A stretch of DNA of 6,945 nucleotides, from contig JALOTU010000116.1 in NCBI GenBank assembly GCA_025457725.1, forward strand, positions 1-6,945, written 5' to 3'. Within the stretch, counting starts at the first letter, position 1, and every line of letters starts with the position of its first letter. This document shows positions 6,275 to 6,945 of the stretch, one piece after another. This DNA comes from Verrucomicrobiota bacterium (GTDB lineage: Bacteria; Verrucomicrobiota; Verrucomicrobiia; Limisphaerales; DSYF01). The notes under the pieces are model-generated. The model did not search any database. It worked only from the letters and a program-made list of their open reading frames with translations, and was not told where the DNA came from. Made by a program: the position numbers and the translations under genes.

Positions 6275-6400
6275 ATTGGACCCCGCCTGCATGGCTTGCG
6301 AGGTGAGCCGCGGCAAGGCGGCCAGGCGTGGAAAAGCCCCGATGGTGCGGCGGCGAGGCTTGGGAAAGCGCTCGATTCTGCAGGGTTGCCGTGGTCCAGT
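6275..6400. repeat. Intergenic inverted-repeat element with predicted branched fold
   Basis: The segment starts on the base after the purN stop and can close on itself. Bases 6275-6285 pair with 6390-6400 (ten of eleven, one a G-U). After a five-base bulge on the 3' side, CCTGCA at 6286-6291 pairs perfectly with TGCAGG at 6379-6384. CGAG at 6299-6302 can pair with CTCG at 6371-6374. Inside, GCCGC/GCGGC form a hairpin at 6307-6322, and AAGCC/GGCTT with CCG/CGG form another at 6334-6361. All these pairings are compatible, giving a three-way junction. It may be a structured 3' UTR of purN, a small RNA, or a MITE/REP-like repeat. There is no U-run for an intrinsic terminator. Confidence 0.5.
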
Positions 6401-6414
6401 GATGAATTCGCTAG

Positions 6415-6442
6415 TTGCCAAGCGGCGCTGCGGGGCTTAATA
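6415..6442 (+). promoter_or_regulatory. Candidate promoter of the topoisomerase gene
   Basis: TTGCCA at 6415-6420 matches five of six bases of a -35 box. After 16 bases comes TTAATA at 6437-6442 (or TAATAG one base later, spacing 17), a poor -10 box. The ATG follows 12 bases after the box, so the transcript would have almost no leader. No Shine-Dalgarno sequence is present. The arrangement resembles that before purN. Confidence 0.25.
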
Positions 6443-6454
6443 GTCCGCCCGTTC

Positions 6455-6945
6455 ATGGGAAAAGCATTGATCATCGCTGAGAAGCCTTCCGTCGCCTCGG
6501 ATATCGCCAAAGCCCTGGGAGGCATGAAGAGGGACAAGGATTTCTTTGAGGGCGACAAATACGTCGTTTCCTCCGCCGTCGGCCACCTGCTCGAGCTCAC
6601 GCTGCCCGAAGGTGTCGAGGCCAAACGCGGCAAATGGACCTTTGCTCATCTGCCGGTCATTCCTCCGCACTTCGACATCAAGCCGATCGAAAAGACCGAG
6701 GCGCGGCTCAAGGTGTTGACCAAATTGATCAAGCGCAAGGACATCACGGAGATCATCAACGCCTGCGACGCCGGTCGGGAAGGGGAATTGATCTTCCGGA
6801 ACATCGCCCGGCACAGCAAGACGGACAAGCCTCTGAAACGGCTCTGGCTCCAGTCCATGACCCCGTCGGCCATCCGCGAGGGTTTTCAGCAACTGCGGGA
6901 TGATCCGGAGATGATGCCGCTGGCCGACGCGGCGGTTTCGCGATC
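6455..6945 (+). CDS. topB: DNA topoisomerase III-like type IA topoisomerase (N-terminal part, cut by window edge)
   Basis: The frame from the ATG at 6455 stays open to the right edge, giving 163 residues plus two bases of the next codon. Type IA topoisomerases cut one DNA strand through an active-site Tyr and relax or decatenate DNA. The visible part is the Toprim domain and the start of the following domain: ALIIAEKPSVASDIAKAL at 4-21 with catalytic E9, SSAVGHLLEL at 39-48, NACDAGREGELIF at 102-114 with D105 and E109, and KRLWLQSMTPSAIREGF at 128-144. The DAGREGE form, with Gly where E. coli topoisomerases have a second Asp, matches the Bacillus-type TopB subgroup. The Tyr and C-terminal domains lie outside, so topoisomerase III versus a topoisomerase I variant is judged on these motifs only. 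The start places the first Toprim strand at residue 4, as in relatives. Confidence 0.9.
   Translation, partial: MGKALIIAEKPSVASDIAKALGGMKRDKDFFEGDKYVVSSAVGHLLELTLPEGVEAKRGKWTFAHLPVIPPHFDIKPIEKTEARLKVLTKLIKRKDITEIINACDAGREGELIFRNIARHSKTDKPLKRLWLQSMTPSAIREGFQQLRDDPEMMPLADAAVSR

Noticed and set aside
5693..6421. Minus-strand open frame of 242 codons over purN
   Set aside because: It is the antisense of a complete purN with all its catalytic residues, and its own product shows no recognisable motif.
1..6945. Defence system, toxin-antitoxin or mobile element reading of the PIN-domain gene
   Set aside because: The PIN domain is fused to membrane and TRAM parts in a YacL-like architecture, has no VapB-type antitoxin next to it, and lies inside a housekeeping-type operon.

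Overview
The window is a GC-rich bacterial chromosomal segment. Most of it is a six-gene minus-strand operon, followed on the plus strand by purN and the start of a type IA topoisomerase. A MlaE-MlaF-MlaD lipid-transport module implies a double-membrane (Gram-negative) cell. The scarcity of Shine-Dalgarno sequences, the style of the proteins and the pairing of an Mla module with a membrane-anchored PIN-TRAM protein suggest a member of the PVC superphylum, most likely Verrucomicrobiota. That placement is an impression from sequence, not a demonstrated one.

Layout: 1-187 holds no gene but has a purine-rich tract, a perfect 26-bp tandem duplication and a hairpin just past the last operon gene. 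From right to left on the minus strand come the permease mlaE (5409-4636), the ATPase mlaF (4633-3887), the substrate-binding MCE protein mlaD (3887-2892), a membrane-anchored PIN-TRAM protein (2888-1848), a small DUF2007 protein (1838-1587) and a GlcD-type FAD oxidase (1567-188). Spacings run from a 1-base overlap to 19 bases, so one transcript is likely. The spacer 5410-5641 separates this operon from the divergent purN (5642-6274). A 180-base spacer with a strikingly foldable segment (6275-6400) precedes a topoisomerase III-like gene that begins at 6455 and runs off the right edge.

Function: MlaE, MlaF and MlaD form the inner-membrane ABC complex that moves phospholipids between inner and outer membranes. 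The periplasmic carrier (MlaC), the STAS subunit (MlaB) and the outer-membrane component (MlaA) are not in the window. The PIN-TRAM, DUF2007 and oxidase genes are co-transcribed by layout, but no biochemical link is visible. PurN (purine synthesis) and the topoisomerase are housekeeping genes.

No defence system, CRISPR array, transposase or phage gene is visible. The best candidate for something undescribed is the 126-base segment between purN and the topoisomerase. It starts on the base after the purN stop codon and can close on itself with a 17-position stem enclosing at least two further hairpins.
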